Shown here: piece by piece, positions 1 through 8,679 of the stretch
Layout of the letters: the number at the start of each line of letters is the position of its first letter
How positions within the stretch are numbered: position 1 is the first letter of the stretch
NCBI GenBank assembly: GCA_902612125.1
Contig: CACMBV010000011.1
Coordinates: forward strand, 1-64,000
DNA from: an uncultured Verrucomicrobiota bacterium
GTDB lineage: Bacteria > Verrucomicrobiota > Verrucomicrobiia > Opitutales > Seribacteraceae
Reading direction: 5' to 3'
Length of the DNA: 64,000 nt
Made by a program: the position numbers and the translations under genes
The notes under the pieces: generated by a model
Database searches by the model: none
What the model saw: the letters and a program-made list of their open reading frames with translations, nothing else
What the model was told of the DNA's origin: nothing

Positions 1-409
1 TGGAATGAGCCGTACAATAATAGGCAAAAGTGGAAGTGTAGTTCGAAGGTATGATGACAGTAATGGATTGTCCCTGTGATTGCTGGGAAAGGGGACCACC
101 AGTTGCGTGGGGTGAGGTTGTTCCGACAGCTTCTCCAATGTTAAAGGGATGGGAACCACTGATGTTGTTTGCCTTGAATGAATACGTATTTCCCTTGCGG
201 AGTTTGTATTGATCAAAGTCGACGACAGACCCGTTACTTTCAAAAGTTATTGTGTAATATGGATCAGAAAAAGAACCGGAACTAACAACAAATGTAGTGT
301 TGTTTGCATCACCCCAAACCTTCGTCGTAAGTAAAAAATAAAAACTAAAGTAAAAGAAGAAGAACCTTTTTACTGAAAATGTCTGAGAAAATAATCGGCA
401 ATAAGGCAT
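1..409 (-). CDS. Secreted cupredoxin-like (plastocyanin/azurin fold) protein, 3' end cut by window edge
   Basis: An open frame runs on the minus strand from the ATG at 409 to the window edge, about 136 codons without a stop. The N-terminus is basic and then strongly hydrophobic, rich in Phe and Tyr, consistent with an export signal ending near the VWGDA motif. The mature part reads as a small blue-copper domain: a SHPFNIG motif supplies a candidate His ligand, and near the edge the motif YYCTAHS supplies the Cys and second His ligands. The Met ligand would lie just past the edge. Such domains carry electrons or bind copper in the periplasm or on the surface. The gene is divergent from the ABC transporter gene at 573. 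The fold is assigned by motif only; the rest of the protein is not visible. Confidence 0.7.
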   Translation of the reverse strand, partial: MPYCRLFSQTFSVKRFFFFYFSFYFLLTTKVWGDANNTTFVVSSGSFSDPYYTITFESNGSVVDFDQYKLRKGNTYSFKANNISGSHPFNIGEAVGTTSPHATGGPLSQQSQGQSITVIIPSNYTSTFAYYCTAHS

Positions 410-572
410 TTTAATGATTAGTTGGAAAGGTGCAAACAGTACTTAACCGAAATTTTGATTATATTACAATATTTATAATTTAAATATATCCCATAACTAC
501 ATTGTATTTCATACATTTCGGAAAATACGAAATCAGCCATATATTTCTTTCTTGTAAACCTTCCTTTCGAAC
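410..572. other. AT-rich divergent intergenic region
   Basis: This spacer separates the minus-strand cupredoxin gene from the plus-strand solute-binding protein gene and must hold promoters for both. It is very AT-rich around 460-500, but I cannot pick a convincing -35/-10 pair or an operator. Confidence 0.4.
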
Positions 573-1847
573 ATGTCAGTAATTGTTAAAAAACTAGTCT
601 TCATAATTACACTTTTCCTCTCATTCTTTCGGCTATGTGAAGCCAAAATTCTAGAATTATGGATCAGTTCATTTCAGGATCAGATATACTACGAAAAAAT
701 GGCGGATTTGTTTGCCAAGAAGAGTAAGGGATTTGAATTAGAAGTGAAAGCCTATGGGTTTCGGGAAATGCCTGACAAATTAGGAGTTGCTCTGCGCACT
801 GGTGAGGGCATCCCGGATATGGTGCAATTGGATGAGACTTTTTTCGGAGTTTTTCTCACTGGTCCCAGTCCATTCCTGGATCTGACGGATTTGGCAAAGA
901 AGTCTAAATTGGATAAGACTTTGCATCCCAGAAGGCTAGAGGTTTTCACTTACCAAAAACAACTGCTTGGTCTGCCCCAATCGTTAAGTGCGATGATGCT
1001 TTATTACCGAAAAGACTTGTTTGAAGAATTTGGAATAAAACCTGAAGAACTTCAAACTTGGGAAGACATGTCAATCATTGGAGAGGAATTGCAGGCTTCC
1101 CGAGGTCAACGGTTGTTGGCTCTCGATGGCACCTTATTTGATGTGCTTCTCCGGCAAAAAGGGAGCGATCTTTTTGATGAGAAAGGTGAGTTTTTGCCAG
1201 ACGAAAAAGTGGCGATTGATGTTCTGCAGGAATTCGCAGAGATGTCACAGGCTCAAATCGCCGTCATGCCGGATCGTGGATCCATCTTTGATCCCGTTTT
1301 TTTTAGCGGGGATTTAGAGACGGGAGAAGTTCTTTGCGTTGCCGGGGCGGATTGGTATGGTTTGGATCTCTTTCAGCAGTTTGCCCCGAGTATGGAAGGG
1401 CTTTGGGGGATGATGCCTCTTCCCACTTGGCGGGGAGAAGATGGCAAGTTGGGTCCTAGAACAGCCACCTTTGCGGGACAGGGATTAATGATATGTAAAG
1501 CGACCAGTGAGAAAGATCTAGCCTGGAAGTTTTTGGAATTTGTGATGAAAAATAAGGAGTCAAATGCGGAGAGATTTCTTCAGGGAAATAGTTTTCCCGC
1601 TTATTTGCCAGCTTGGAAAAATAAAGTTTTACTCCATAAACATCCTTATTTTAAGCAATCCATGGGAAATCTGTTGGTTGAATTGGCTGATGAGATACCA
1701 CCCGTGGTGGTTGATCCACGCCGTCCGCAGGCTATATTTTTGATGCAGGAAAATTATTTCGGCTCGGTGATGTTTGGTGCACTTTCCCCACAGGAAGCGA
1801 TTTCGCAGTATCGCGATGCCATGAAACAATCCTGGGGGAATAGGTAA
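573..1847 (+). CDS. ABC transporter extracellular solute-binding protein, family 1 (carbohydrate type)
   Basis: A 424-residue periplasmic binding protein for an ABC importer, probably for a sugar or glycerol-3-phosphate-like solute. The first ~24 residues form a classic signal peptide ending at an Ala motif (LCEAK), followed by the typical opening beta strand. The body has family-1 features: a DLTDLAKKS segment, a GLPQSLSAMMLYYRKD segment like the GVPW...LLYYNKD region of maltose/UgpB-type proteins, a WEDM motif, and a C-terminal AWKFLEFV helix. The length is normal for the family. Two permease genes follow immediately on the same strand, and the ATPase gene lies convergent to them. The substrate cannot be read from sequence. 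Confidence 0.9.
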   Translation: MSVIVKKLVFIITLFLSFFRLCEAKILELWISSFQDQIYYEKMADLFAKKSKGFELEVKAYGFREMPDKLGVALRTGEGIPDMVQLDETFFGVFLTGPSPFLDLTDLAKKSKLDKTLHPRRLEVFTYQKQLLGLPQSLSAMMLYYRKDLFEEFGIKPEELQTWEDMSIIGEELQASRGQRLLALDGTLFDVLLRQKGSDLFDEKGEFLPDEKVAIDVLQEFAEMSQAQIAVMPDRGSIFDPVFFSGDLETGEVLCVAGADWYGLDLFQQFAPSMEGLWGMMPLPTWRGEDGKLGPRTATFAGQGLMICKATSEKDLAWKFLEFVMKNKESNAERFLQGNSFPAYLPAWKNKVLLHKHPYFKQSMGNLLVELADEIPPVVVDPRRPQAIFLMQENYFGSVMFGALSPQEAISQYRDAMKQSWGNR

Positions 1848-1865
1848 ATATTTAATTCCTTTCAC

Positions 1866-2783
1866 ATGAAAGGACTTCCGCAAGAAAGTTTATCTCGCTT
1901 GTTCCCTCTTGTGTTCCCTTTTTTAGCTCTTTGGTTCTTTTTTTGGGTAGTTCCCTTGTTTTTGGGTGTAGATCTTGCCTTACAAAACCCGGGTTCAGGA
2001 TTGGTAAGTTCCAATAATGCCAAGATTGAATATGCGGGTCTCGAAAATTTTGAAAGAATCATTTCAGATCCAAAATTTCACAGGGCCTTGTTTAACACCT
2101 TACATTATGTTTTAGGATCCGTGATTTGTATTATTCCTCTGGCCTTTGTTTTGGCGGTTGGTCTTTTTGAAATGCCAAGACTGTATCGGGGAATTCTCTC
2201 TTTTTGCTTACTTATCCCAGGGCTCGCCTTACCGGGGGCTATGTCGAAATTATTCTATCTTTTTTTTCACGGAAGAGAGGGCGCGTTGAATCAATACCTA
2301 ATTATACCGCTTGGTCTTGACCCAATCAATTGGATGATGGATCCGGATTTCATCATGACATCCCTGGTCATGCAATCGGTTTGGCGATGGACCGGCGTGG
2401 TTGCCTTGTTTTTTCTTTGTGCATTGGAAGGTATCCCGAATTGGCATTTTGAGGTGGCAAAGCTCGAGGGTATGAAATCTCTGTCCCGTATGCGTTTAAT
2501 TCTGGTGCCCGGGGTTCGTAATCTTGCCCTGTTTGCTGGGGTTTTTTTGATAGTCGATGGGGTAGCTTCCTTTTCTGGCGCCTACACCCTTCTGGGCGGA
2601 TCGGGGGGGATACTGGATTCAGGTTTACTCCTTGTTACCTATGTCTACCAGGTTGCGTTTCCAGGTGGATCAGGCCGATTTGATCTTCCCGGTGCAACCG
2701 CGATGAGTCTGTTAGTGGCACCCATGGTCGCAGGATTCTTGTTTCTGATTTTAAGACTAAACTTCCTTCAAACAAGGTCATGA
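1866..2783 (+). CDS. Sugar ABC transporter permease (MalF/UgpA type)
   Basis: A 305-residue inner-membrane permease with about six hydrophobic segments. The cytoplasmic EAA loop, which docks the ATPase, is visible as the segment beginning HFEVAKLEGMKSLSRMRLI. It follows the binding-protein gene after 18 nt and shares a 4-nt ATGA overlap with the next permease, so the two permeases are very likely translationally coupled. With the gene at 2780 it forms the transmembrane dimer of a carbohydrate importer. Confidence 0.9.
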   Translation: MKGLPQESLSRLFPLVFPFLALWFFFWVVPLFLGVDLALQNPGSGLVSSNNAKIEYAGLENFERIISDPKFHRALFNTLHYVLGSVICIIPLAFVLAVGLFEMPRLYRGILSFCLLIPGLALPGAMSKLFYLFFHGREGALNQYLIIPLGLDPINWMMDPDFIMTSLVMQSVWRWTGVVALFFLCALEGIPNWHFEVAKLEGMKSLSRMRLILVPGVRNLALFAGVFLIVDGVASFSGAYTLLGGSGGILDSGLLLVTYVYQVAFPGGSGRFDLPGATAMSLLVAPMVAGFLFLILRLNFLQTRS

Positions 2784-3586
2784 GTCGTCTCCTTTTATCT
2801 ATCGTGCTTGTTGGTTTTGTTCTATTGAGCCTGTATCCATTTGCATGGATGTTTTTTTCCTCTTTCAAGACCAATCAAGAGATTTATCTACCCACTCAAT
2901 TACTTCCTGAGGAATTTGACGGACAGGCCTACAGGATGTTGCTAGATGGTAAATTTATTGATTTTGCAGGAAGTCTGTGGCAATCGACCTTTATTGCAAC
3001 AGCGCAAGCTTTTTTGGCTACCTTGGTTTCAGCCATGGCCGGATTTGTATTAGCCAGGTATTCTTTTCGCACCAAAGCATTTTTGATCGGGGCTTCTCTT
3101 TTGATTATTCTTATCCCCAGACAAGCACTGGTGGTACCAGTTTTTGAATGGTTTCATTGGCTTGGCTGGACAAATAATTCATTCTCTTTAGTCCTGTGTG
3201 GAATTGCCACTGGGTTGGGGGTAGTCTTCTTTATGCAGTCATTCAAACGGCTCCCGGTTGAATTAATGGAAGTCTCAAGACTGGAAGGCTTTAATCCATT
3301 GCGTATTTTCTTGCTGGTAATTCCTCTGTTTGCACCAAGTTTGGTCACCTATTTTCTGCTGCATTTTGCTTTGTGTTGGCAGGAACACTTGTTGGCCCTT
3401 CTGCTTTTGGATGATAATGCCCATACCCTGCCTTTGGCTTTGGCCAAATTGAGTGATGTCAGTCACCGGGCACCTGAATCGATTGGTATGGCTGCGGCCA
3501 CCCTCTCTTTTATTCCCATTGTTTGTCTCTTCGCCCTGTTTTTCAGCAAGATGAGGACCGCTCTTGCTCAGCTATCATTAAACTGA
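2780..3586 (+). CDS. Sugar ABC transporter permease (MalG/UgpE type)
   Basis: A 268-residue second permease. It begins with a hydrophobic helix, then the typical FSSFKTNQEIY segment of MalG-like permeases, and carries an EAA loop (ELMEVSRLEGFNPLRIF). The start ATG overlaps the preceding stop (ATGA). Its 3' end overlaps the 3' end of the convergent ATPase gene by 19 nt, so the whole transporter sits in one locus but is expressed from two opposing units. Confidence 0.9.
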   Translation: MSRLLLSIVLVGFVLLSLYPFAWMFFSSFKTNQEIYLPTQLLPEEFDGQAYRMLLDGKFIDFAGSLWQSTFIATAQAFLATLVSAMAGFVLARYSFRTKAFLIGASLLIILIPRQALVVPVFEWFHWLGWTNNSFSLVLCGIATGLGVVFFMQSFKRLPVELMEVSRLEGFNPLRIFLLVIPLFAPSLVTYFLLHFALCWQEHLLALLLLDDNAHTLPLALAKLSDVSHRAPESIGMAAATLSFIPIVCLFALFFSKMRTALAQLSLN

Positions 3587-4659
3587 ATTCGCTGCCCATT
3601 TGCGGGGTCAAACAAATGAACATGATCCCAGTTGAAATCGACCCCCACTTTATCAGCTGGGTTGAAATCAAAAGAGGTCTTTTTACAGGTGATTCCCAAT
3701 TCATCCGCCCCGAGATAACAAACTTGCGAGTCTCCAAGATATTCCGTGCGATGAATCAGAAATAAATTCTCAGTCGAATGTTCGATCAGACAAATACTTT
3801 CAGGCCGAATACCAAGAATTACTTTTTGCCTAACAGGTTGAATTTCAGGAGGTAACGGAAGGCTTAGGTTTGCATCGCTGGAGTTGAAAATCGACTGTTC
3901 TTCATTGGATTTTAATTCGATGCTTCCATGAATTAAATTAATCGATGGCATACCAAAAAACTCGGCTACAAATAAATTCTTGGGTGAATCATAAAGTTCC
4001 TGTGGGGTGCCCATTTGCTCAACTGATCCATGGTTGAGCAGGCAAATTCGTTGACCCAGAGTCATGGCTTCCACTTGATCATGCGTCACAAAAAGGGTTG
4101 TCTTTTGATGCTTCTGGTGCAATTCCGCCAATTCTTTGCGCATTTGTAAGCGGAGATTGGCGTCCAGGTTACTCAAGGGTTCATCGAGTAGGTGAATGGA
4201 CGGATTACGGGCGAGCAACCGGGCCAGGGCAACCCTTTGTCTTTGCCCACCCGAGATCTCGGATGGTTTACGCATTAACAGGTCGGAAAGACCGAGACTG
4301 TGGGCAACCTTTTGAACCTGTTCCTGTTTGTCGATTTTTGGCAAATTACTTTTTTCCAGACCCAACAATATATTTTTGAAAACACTGAGGTGCGGAAAGA
4401 GAGCGTAATTTTGAAAGACCATACCCAAATCTCTCTGATCCGGGGAAAGTCCAGAAATTTCGCGTTCATCGAAGAATATTTTTCCATCATTAGCTTTATC
4501 CAGTCCGGCTAGAATTCGAAGCAAGGTGGTCTTCCCGCAACCGGATGGGCCAACCAGTGCCAAGAGTTCACCATCATGGATTTCCAGGTTCACGGAATGA
4601 AGAGCTTGGGTGCCATCCGGGAAAGTTTTGCTGATCGCTTGTGTCCTGATTCTGGGCAT
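3568..4659 (-). CDS. ABC transporter ATP-binding protein (MalK/UgpC/MsmX type)
   Basis: A 363-residue ATPase energising the carbohydrate importer encoded convergently upstream. Visible motifs are Walker A (GPSGCGKTT), a Q-loop (MVFQNYALFPHL), the signature ISGGQRQRVALARLL, Walker B (IHLLDEPLSNLDA) and the switch His (FVTHDQ). The C-terminal ~120 residues form the TOBE/MalK-type regulatory domain (VILGIRPESICL). I chose the ATG at 4659 because homology-like sequence begins at MPRIRTQAISKTFPDG. The frame stays open to 4854, but that extension has no family character and would overlap the cytochrome gene. MalK-family ATPases can serve several importers. Confidence 0.92.
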   Translation of the reverse strand: MPRIRTQAISKTFPDGTQALHSVNLEIHDGELLALVGPSGCGKTTLLRILAGLDKANDGKIFFDEREISGLSPDQRDLGMVFQNYALFPHLSVFKNILLGLEKSNLPKIDKQEQVQKVAHSLGLSDLLMRKPSEISGGQRQRVALARLLARNPSIHLLDEPLSNLDANLRLQMRKELAELHQKHQKTTLFVTHDQVEAMTLGQRICLLNHGSVEQMGTPQELYDSPKNLFVAEFFGMPSINLIHGSIELKSNEEQSIFNSSDANLSLPLPPEIQPVRQKVILGIRPESICLIEHSTENLFLIHRTEYLGDSQVCYLGADELGITCKKTSFDFNPADKVGVDFNWDHVHLFDPANGQRIQFNDS

Positions 4660-4755
4660 ATAGCTATGATGCAATAGACAATCCAAATCGTAAAGAATAG
4701 ATACCAGCCATGCTATTCGCTTGTCCCTGATTTCAGAGCCATTAGAAAGAGAATA

Positions 4756-5478
4756 GTGAAGGTAAGTCCCACCAAAATACTTTTGAACATTCTGTTCATC
4801 CTTCTTTTCTTGGGTTGCGTAAAATGGCAAGATTCCAAAGCCACAATAAAGCAAGAGAAGCCCCCAGTTTTAGTAGAATCGGAGATGTTGGTGAAGGTTC
4901 ATGAGTGTAGGGTGTGTCACGGCACGCAGGAGGCTCAACGCGGTCCTATTTTGGATGGGATGGAATATTGGTACTTGTATGAACAACTTCAGAAATTTCA
5001 TTCCGGGGTGCGGGGCCAGAATCCAAAGAATCGTTCGGAATATCTTATGGGAGTAGGGACCCGGAAAATCGAAAACCAGGTGGAAATAGCATACCTGGCG
5101 AATTGGTTTGCCAAGCAGGAACCAAAGCCTGCAATTCGTACGATTCAAGGTGACAAGAATTTGGGACAAAAAATGTATGAACAAAGGTGTGTCCAATGTC
5201 ATGGTGATCGGGCAGAGGGAAACCGAAAGCTGAAATCACCCGCCTTGGACAAGTTGGAAGGTTGGTATTTTATTGAGCAAATGCGTAAATTCAGGTCAGG
5301 GGAACGGGGTTATCATCCGAAAGACGAATGGGGTAGGGTGATGGCAACTGCTTCCAAAGATTTAGCTGATTGGGACTTAAAAAACCTCATTGCTTATGTG
5401 GTAAATGAATTCGGTTTACCGGAAGCCCAACCAATGGATGGAAGTCCAGTTCCCGCAGGTTCCCGCAAGCCTTTTTAG
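4756..5478 (+). CDS. Diheme cytochrome c lipoprotein (c4/c553-like)
   Basis: A 240-residue exported electron carrier starting at GTG. A lipobox-like LFLGC around residue 21 suggests a lipid anchor. Two CXXCH heme motifs, CRVCH and CVQCH, sit at the start of two homologous halves; each half then shows an EQL/EQM-x-K-F-x-SG-x-RG segment. This gives the tandem layout of cytochrome c4-type proteins. It is divergent from the ATPase gene and ends one base before the convergent murU-like gene. No oxidase or dehydrogenase partner is encoded nearby, so its redox partner is unknown. Confidence 0.88.
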   Translation: MKVSPTKILLNILFILLFLGCVKWQDSKATIKQEKPPVLVESEMLVKVHECRVCHGTQEAQRGPILDGMEYWYLYEQLQKFHSGVRGQNPKNRSEYLMGVGTRKIENQVEIAYLANWFAKQEPKPAIRTIQGDKNLGQKMYEQRCVQCHGDRAEGNRKLKSPALDKLEGWYFIEQMRKFRSGERGYHPKDEWGRVMATASKDLADWDLKNLIAYVVNEFGLPEAQPMDGSPVPAGSRKPF

Positions 5479-5479
5479 A

Positions 5480-6148
5480 CTATTCTCCGTGTTTTTCGCG
5501 TAGTGCTGATAACCTCTCGGGCGTGCCGACATCATCCCATTCTCCCGCGATTTTCTTGCCTGATACCCGATCTTGCTGAATCGCCCTTTTTAAGCGCGGA
5601 ACGATTGAAAATTTCTCGATTTTCGCACCATCGAGAATGGATGGATGATATAAAGCGATGCCGGCGTAGAGGAGGTTGGGTCTATCAGATTCCCGCACGC
5701 GATTGTCATCGAGGCTAAAATCTCCTCGGTCTCGCCAGTCGGGTTGATTGACCAGGAAAAGCATGGCTTGGTCATCACCGGTTAGTGAGGATTGAATCGA
5801 ACAAAAATCAAGGTCAGTCCAGACATCCCCGTTGACCAGGAGAAAAGTTTCTGTCCCAAGCAGAGGAAGAGCCTTGGTCATACCCCCTCCCGTTTCGAGG
5901 GGTTCAGGTCCTTCATCCGAATATTCAATTGATAATCCCCATGTGGACCCATTGCCCAGAGATTGCGGAATTTTCGAACCGAGGTGCCCTAGGTTAACCA
6001 CCACTTCCTTAATTCCGGCATCCGCGAGTTTCTCAAGATGATGAACTATCATGGGTTTTCCCCCAATGGATAGTAAGGGCTTGGGTGTATGATCGGTCAA
6101 GGGTCGGAGACGCTTGCCATAACCGGCTGCTAAAATCATTGCTCTCAT
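5480..6148 (-). CDS. murU: Sugar-1-phosphate nucleotidyltransferase, probable MurNAc-1-phosphate uridylyltransferase
   Basis: A 222-residue nucleotidyltransferase. The N-terminus carries the nucleotide-binding signature AAGYGKRLRPLTDHTPKPLL, and a later VNGDVWTD motif supplies the metal-binding Asp. Its size matches MurU, and the gene lies 5 nt downstream of an AmgK-like kinase gene. That pairing is the known MurNAc recycling module, in which AmgK makes MurNAc-1-phosphate and MurU makes UDP-MurNAc, bypassing de novo synthesis and fosfomycin's target. MurU versus another sugar specificity rests mainly on this neighbour. Confidence 0.82.
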   Translation of the reverse strand: MRAMILAAGYGKRLRPLTDHTPKPLLSIGGKPMIVHHLEKLADAGIKEVVVNLGHLGSKIPQSLGNGSTWGLSIEYSDEGPEPLETGGGMTKALPLLGTETFLLVNGDVWTDLDFCSIQSSLTGDDQAMLFLVNQPDWRDRGDFSLDDNRVRESDRPNLLYAGIALYHPSILDGAKIEKFSIVPRLKRAIQQDRVSGKKIAGEWDDVGTPERLSALREKHGE

Positions 6149-6153
6149 AAAAT

Positions 6154-7128
6154 TTAATCCAAGATGGTTGCTTGGCCAACCAAGTTATCCAAGTCCCTGA
6201 GATCAGGATGTCGATTCAGGACCTCTTTGCAGTAACGAAGAACCCGGGGTACATCTTTTAAGTATTCCGGTTTATTGTCTCTAATTTTAAGCCGATGAAA
6301 AATACCCACGCATTTTAAATGCCTTTGCAAACCGGCAAGATCAAACCACCTCAGGAATTCATCCTCCCTTACATTTGCGTATGGCAGCCCTGCCGCCTGA
6401 AGATTTTTTTGAAATTCTAGAACCCGCTGATCAATCCAATCCGGTTCATTATCCACATAACAATCACGAAGGAGGGAAACCAAATCATAAGTAACCGGTC
6501 CAAACATCGCTCCCTGAAAATCAATAATACCAAGATTATTTTCGGTACATAGAAGTAGATTTCGACAATGGAAATCTCGATGCATAAACGCCTTGGGAAT
6601 CAAATCCGTGACTTTTATTAACGACTCCGTGCTTTTTTGATATTCTTGAACTGACAAATTGGGTAGGCACCATTGGCGAAAAATATCGAGTTCTTTTTTT
6701 TGCCAGGATTGATCGAATCTGGGTAAATTATTGTGTGCATCCAATAAATTACGCTGCATTCTCACAATTTCTTCAATTGCCAGCTTGTACAAAGAATCAC
6801 GATTCTGGATTTCCAACGCATCCTGAAAATGAAAATCACCAAAATCAGACAGAACCATGAACCCTTTTGTCAGATCTTTGGCAAAAATTTCAGGCACATG
6901 AATATTTTGGCTCTTCATCCACTCACCGATTTTTACAAAGGGGTGGGAGTCTTCCAAATCAGGCGGGGCGTCCATGACAACAAAGTTATGCCCACCTGAC
7001 TGTATTCGAAAATAGCGTCTGAAACTTGCATCCGCAGAGGCAATTTCAAGAGAGCCACCTGAAAAAGGAGTATCTTGTTCCAACCATTCTGCCAATAAGG
7101 CTTTTCTTTCGTCCGCCGCCGAAATCAC
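6154..7128 (-). CDS. amgK: AmgK-like anomeric sugar kinase (aminoglycoside phosphotransferase fold)
   Basis: A 324-residue cytosolic kinase starting at GTG. The APH-fold motifs are visible: FMHRDFHCRNLLL is the catalytic Brenner-like motif with its Asp, and LGIIDFQGAMFGPVTYDLVS holds the metal-binding Asp. AmgK phosphorylates MurNAc and GlcNAc at C1. It lies directly upstream of the murU-like gene with a 5-nt gap. Function is inferred from this pairing; the fold alone would also fit other small-molecule kinases. Confidence 0.82.
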   Translation of the reverse strand: MISAADERKALLAEWLEQDTPFSGGSLEIASADASFRRYFRIQSGGHNFVVMDAPPDLEDSHPFVKIGEWMKSQNIHVPEIFAKDLTKGFMVLSDFGDFHFQDALEIQNRDSLYKLAIEEIVRMQRNLLDAHNNLPRFDQSWQKKELDIFRQWCLPNLSVQEYQKSTESLIKVTDLIPKAFMHRDFHCRNLLLCTENNLGIIDFQGAMFGPVTYDLVSLLRDCYVDNEPDWIDQRVLEFQKNLQAAGLPYANVREDEFLRWFDLAGLQRHLKCVGIFHRLKIRDNKPEYLKDVPRVLRYCKEVLNRHPDLRDLDNLVGQATILD

Positions 7129-7213
7129 ACTATGGTTTTGTTCGACCGGCGACTAGGGGTCAAAATTAAAATGCCTTCGGGTAGGCATAAATCGAATTTG
7201 CAACGAAGTGTGT

Positions 7214-8674
7214 TTAGGCAAGAAGCTCAGGGACCACCTTGGGGTGCTCAACCCCGGTCAGTCGCTGATCCAAGCCCATGTATTTGTAGGTAAACCTTTC
7301 ATGGTCGATGCCCAGGGCATGCAAAACTGTCGCATTCAAATCGTTCACATGAACCGGATTTTCCAGGATATTGTAAGCATAGTCATCGGTCTTGCCATAT
7401 TCAAAGCCAGCCTTGAAACCACCTCCCGCCATCCACATGGAGAAACAACGGCCATGGTGGTCCCGTCCATGGTTATCCTTGGTCAGTTTTCCCTGCGAGT
7501 AAATGGTGCGGCCGAATTCGCCCCCGCAAATGACGACGGTGTCTTTGAGTAAGCCGCGTTGTTTCAAATCCTTGACCAAGGCGGCAGCGGGTTGATCGAC
7601 ATCTTCACACTGTTGACGAATTTTGGATGGAAGACTTCCATGTTGGTCCCATCCACGATGAAATAACTGTACAAAGGGTACACCTCGTTCTGAAAGTCGA
7701 CGAGCGATGAGACAATTGTGAGCAAAAGATCCTTTCTTCATTGCATCCTTTCCATACATCTCAAGTACATGTTTGGGTTCGTCTTTCAGATCAACTAATT
7801 CGGGTACGCTAGTTTGCATTCGGTAAGCCATTTCGTACTGTGCGATTCGGGCATCGATCTCGAGATCGCCGCAATCCATTTTCTTGTCCAGGTTGATCTT
7901 GGCTATGCCATCGAGCATGTTGCGACGCATATCGCGAGAAATCCCATCTGGATTTGAAAGATAGAGCACTGGATCACCGGCAGAGCGGAATTTCACTCCC
8001 TGGTGTTTGGATGGAAGAAAACCACTTCCCCAAAGACGGTCATAGAGTGCTTGTGACTGTCCCCTGCCTTTGGAAATCATTACCACATAGCCAGGGAGGT
8101 TTTGGTTTGGGCTACCCATTCCCCAGTCTAGCCAGGCTCCCATGGATGGCTTGCCGGGTTGTTGGGAACCAGTGTTGATGGCGGTGATGGCTGGGTCGTG
8201 ATTAATGGCCTCCGTGTGAACGGATTTTACCAAGGTCATATCATCTGCAATACTGGCGATGTTTGGTATGATCTCACTAAACCAGGATCCATTTTGGCCA
8301 TGCCTCGAAAATTCAAACATTGGAGCAACACAAGGGAAAGATTTTTGACCGGAGGTCATGCCCGTGATGCGCTGACCATTACGAATACTGTCGGGCAACT
8401 CCGTACCATGGATTTCACGCATTTTCGGGTGATAATCGTACATATCGATGTGTGATGGCCCTCCAGAAAGGAACAGATAGATGATCTTTTTGGCCGTAGG
8501 TTTGAAGTGCGGACCAGGGAGAGTTCCGGAAAATTCATTATTTGATTGGCTGGTGGCGGCTTGAAGAATCGATGGGTTCAACAGGCTTGCCGCTCCAAGG
8601 GCACCGAGTCCCCGAGCACCTAAGCCAATCATTTGTCTGCGGGTCTGTGCCTGAAACAAGTCGGATGGATTCAT
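7214..8674 (-). CDS. DUF1501 family exported protein with Tat signal
   Basis: A 486-residue member of DUF1501, a sulfatase/alkaline-phosphatase-like family abundant in Planctomycetota and Verrucomicrobiota. A twin-arginine signal ([20 protein letters not shown]) at residues ~11-30 indicates folded export. Family motifs include [18 protein letters not shown] near the start of the mature domain, a [20 protein letters not shown] segment and a C-terminal [17 protein letters not shown] motif. It lies 5 nt downstream of the DUF1553 gene. These pairs are always found together but their exact reaction is not established; involvement in polysaccharide or sulfated-glycan use is a common inference. Confidence 0.9.
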   Translation of the reverse strand: MNPSDLFQAQTRRQMIGLGARGLGALGAASLLNPSILQAATSQSNNEFSGTLPGPHFKPTAKKIIYLFLSGGPSHIDMYDYHPKMREIHGTELPDSIRNGQRITGMTSGQKSFPCVAPMFEFSRHGQNGSWFSEIIPNIASIADDMTLVKSVHTEAINHDPAITAINTGSQQPGKPSMGAWLDWGMGSPNQNLPGYVVMISKGRGQSQALYDRLWGSGFLPSKHQGVKFRSAGDPVLYLSNPDGISRDMRRNMLDGIAKINLDKKMDCGDLEIDARIAQYEMAYRMQTSVPELVDLKDEPKHVLEMYGKDAMKKGSFAHNCLIARRLSERGVPFVQLFHRGWDQHGSLPSKIRQQCEDVDQPAAALVKDLKQRGLLKDTVVICGGEFGRTIYSQGKLTKDNHGRDHHGRCFSMWMAGGGFKAGFEYGKTDDYAYNILENPVHVNDLNATVLHALGIDHERFTYKYMGLDQRLTGVEHPKVVPELLA

Positions 8675-8679
8675 TGTAT

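Noticed and set aside
4660-4854. N-terminal extension of the ABC ATPase gene
   Set aside because: The extension lacks family similarity and overlaps the divergent cytochrome gene start; the ATG at 4659 begins the conserved domain.
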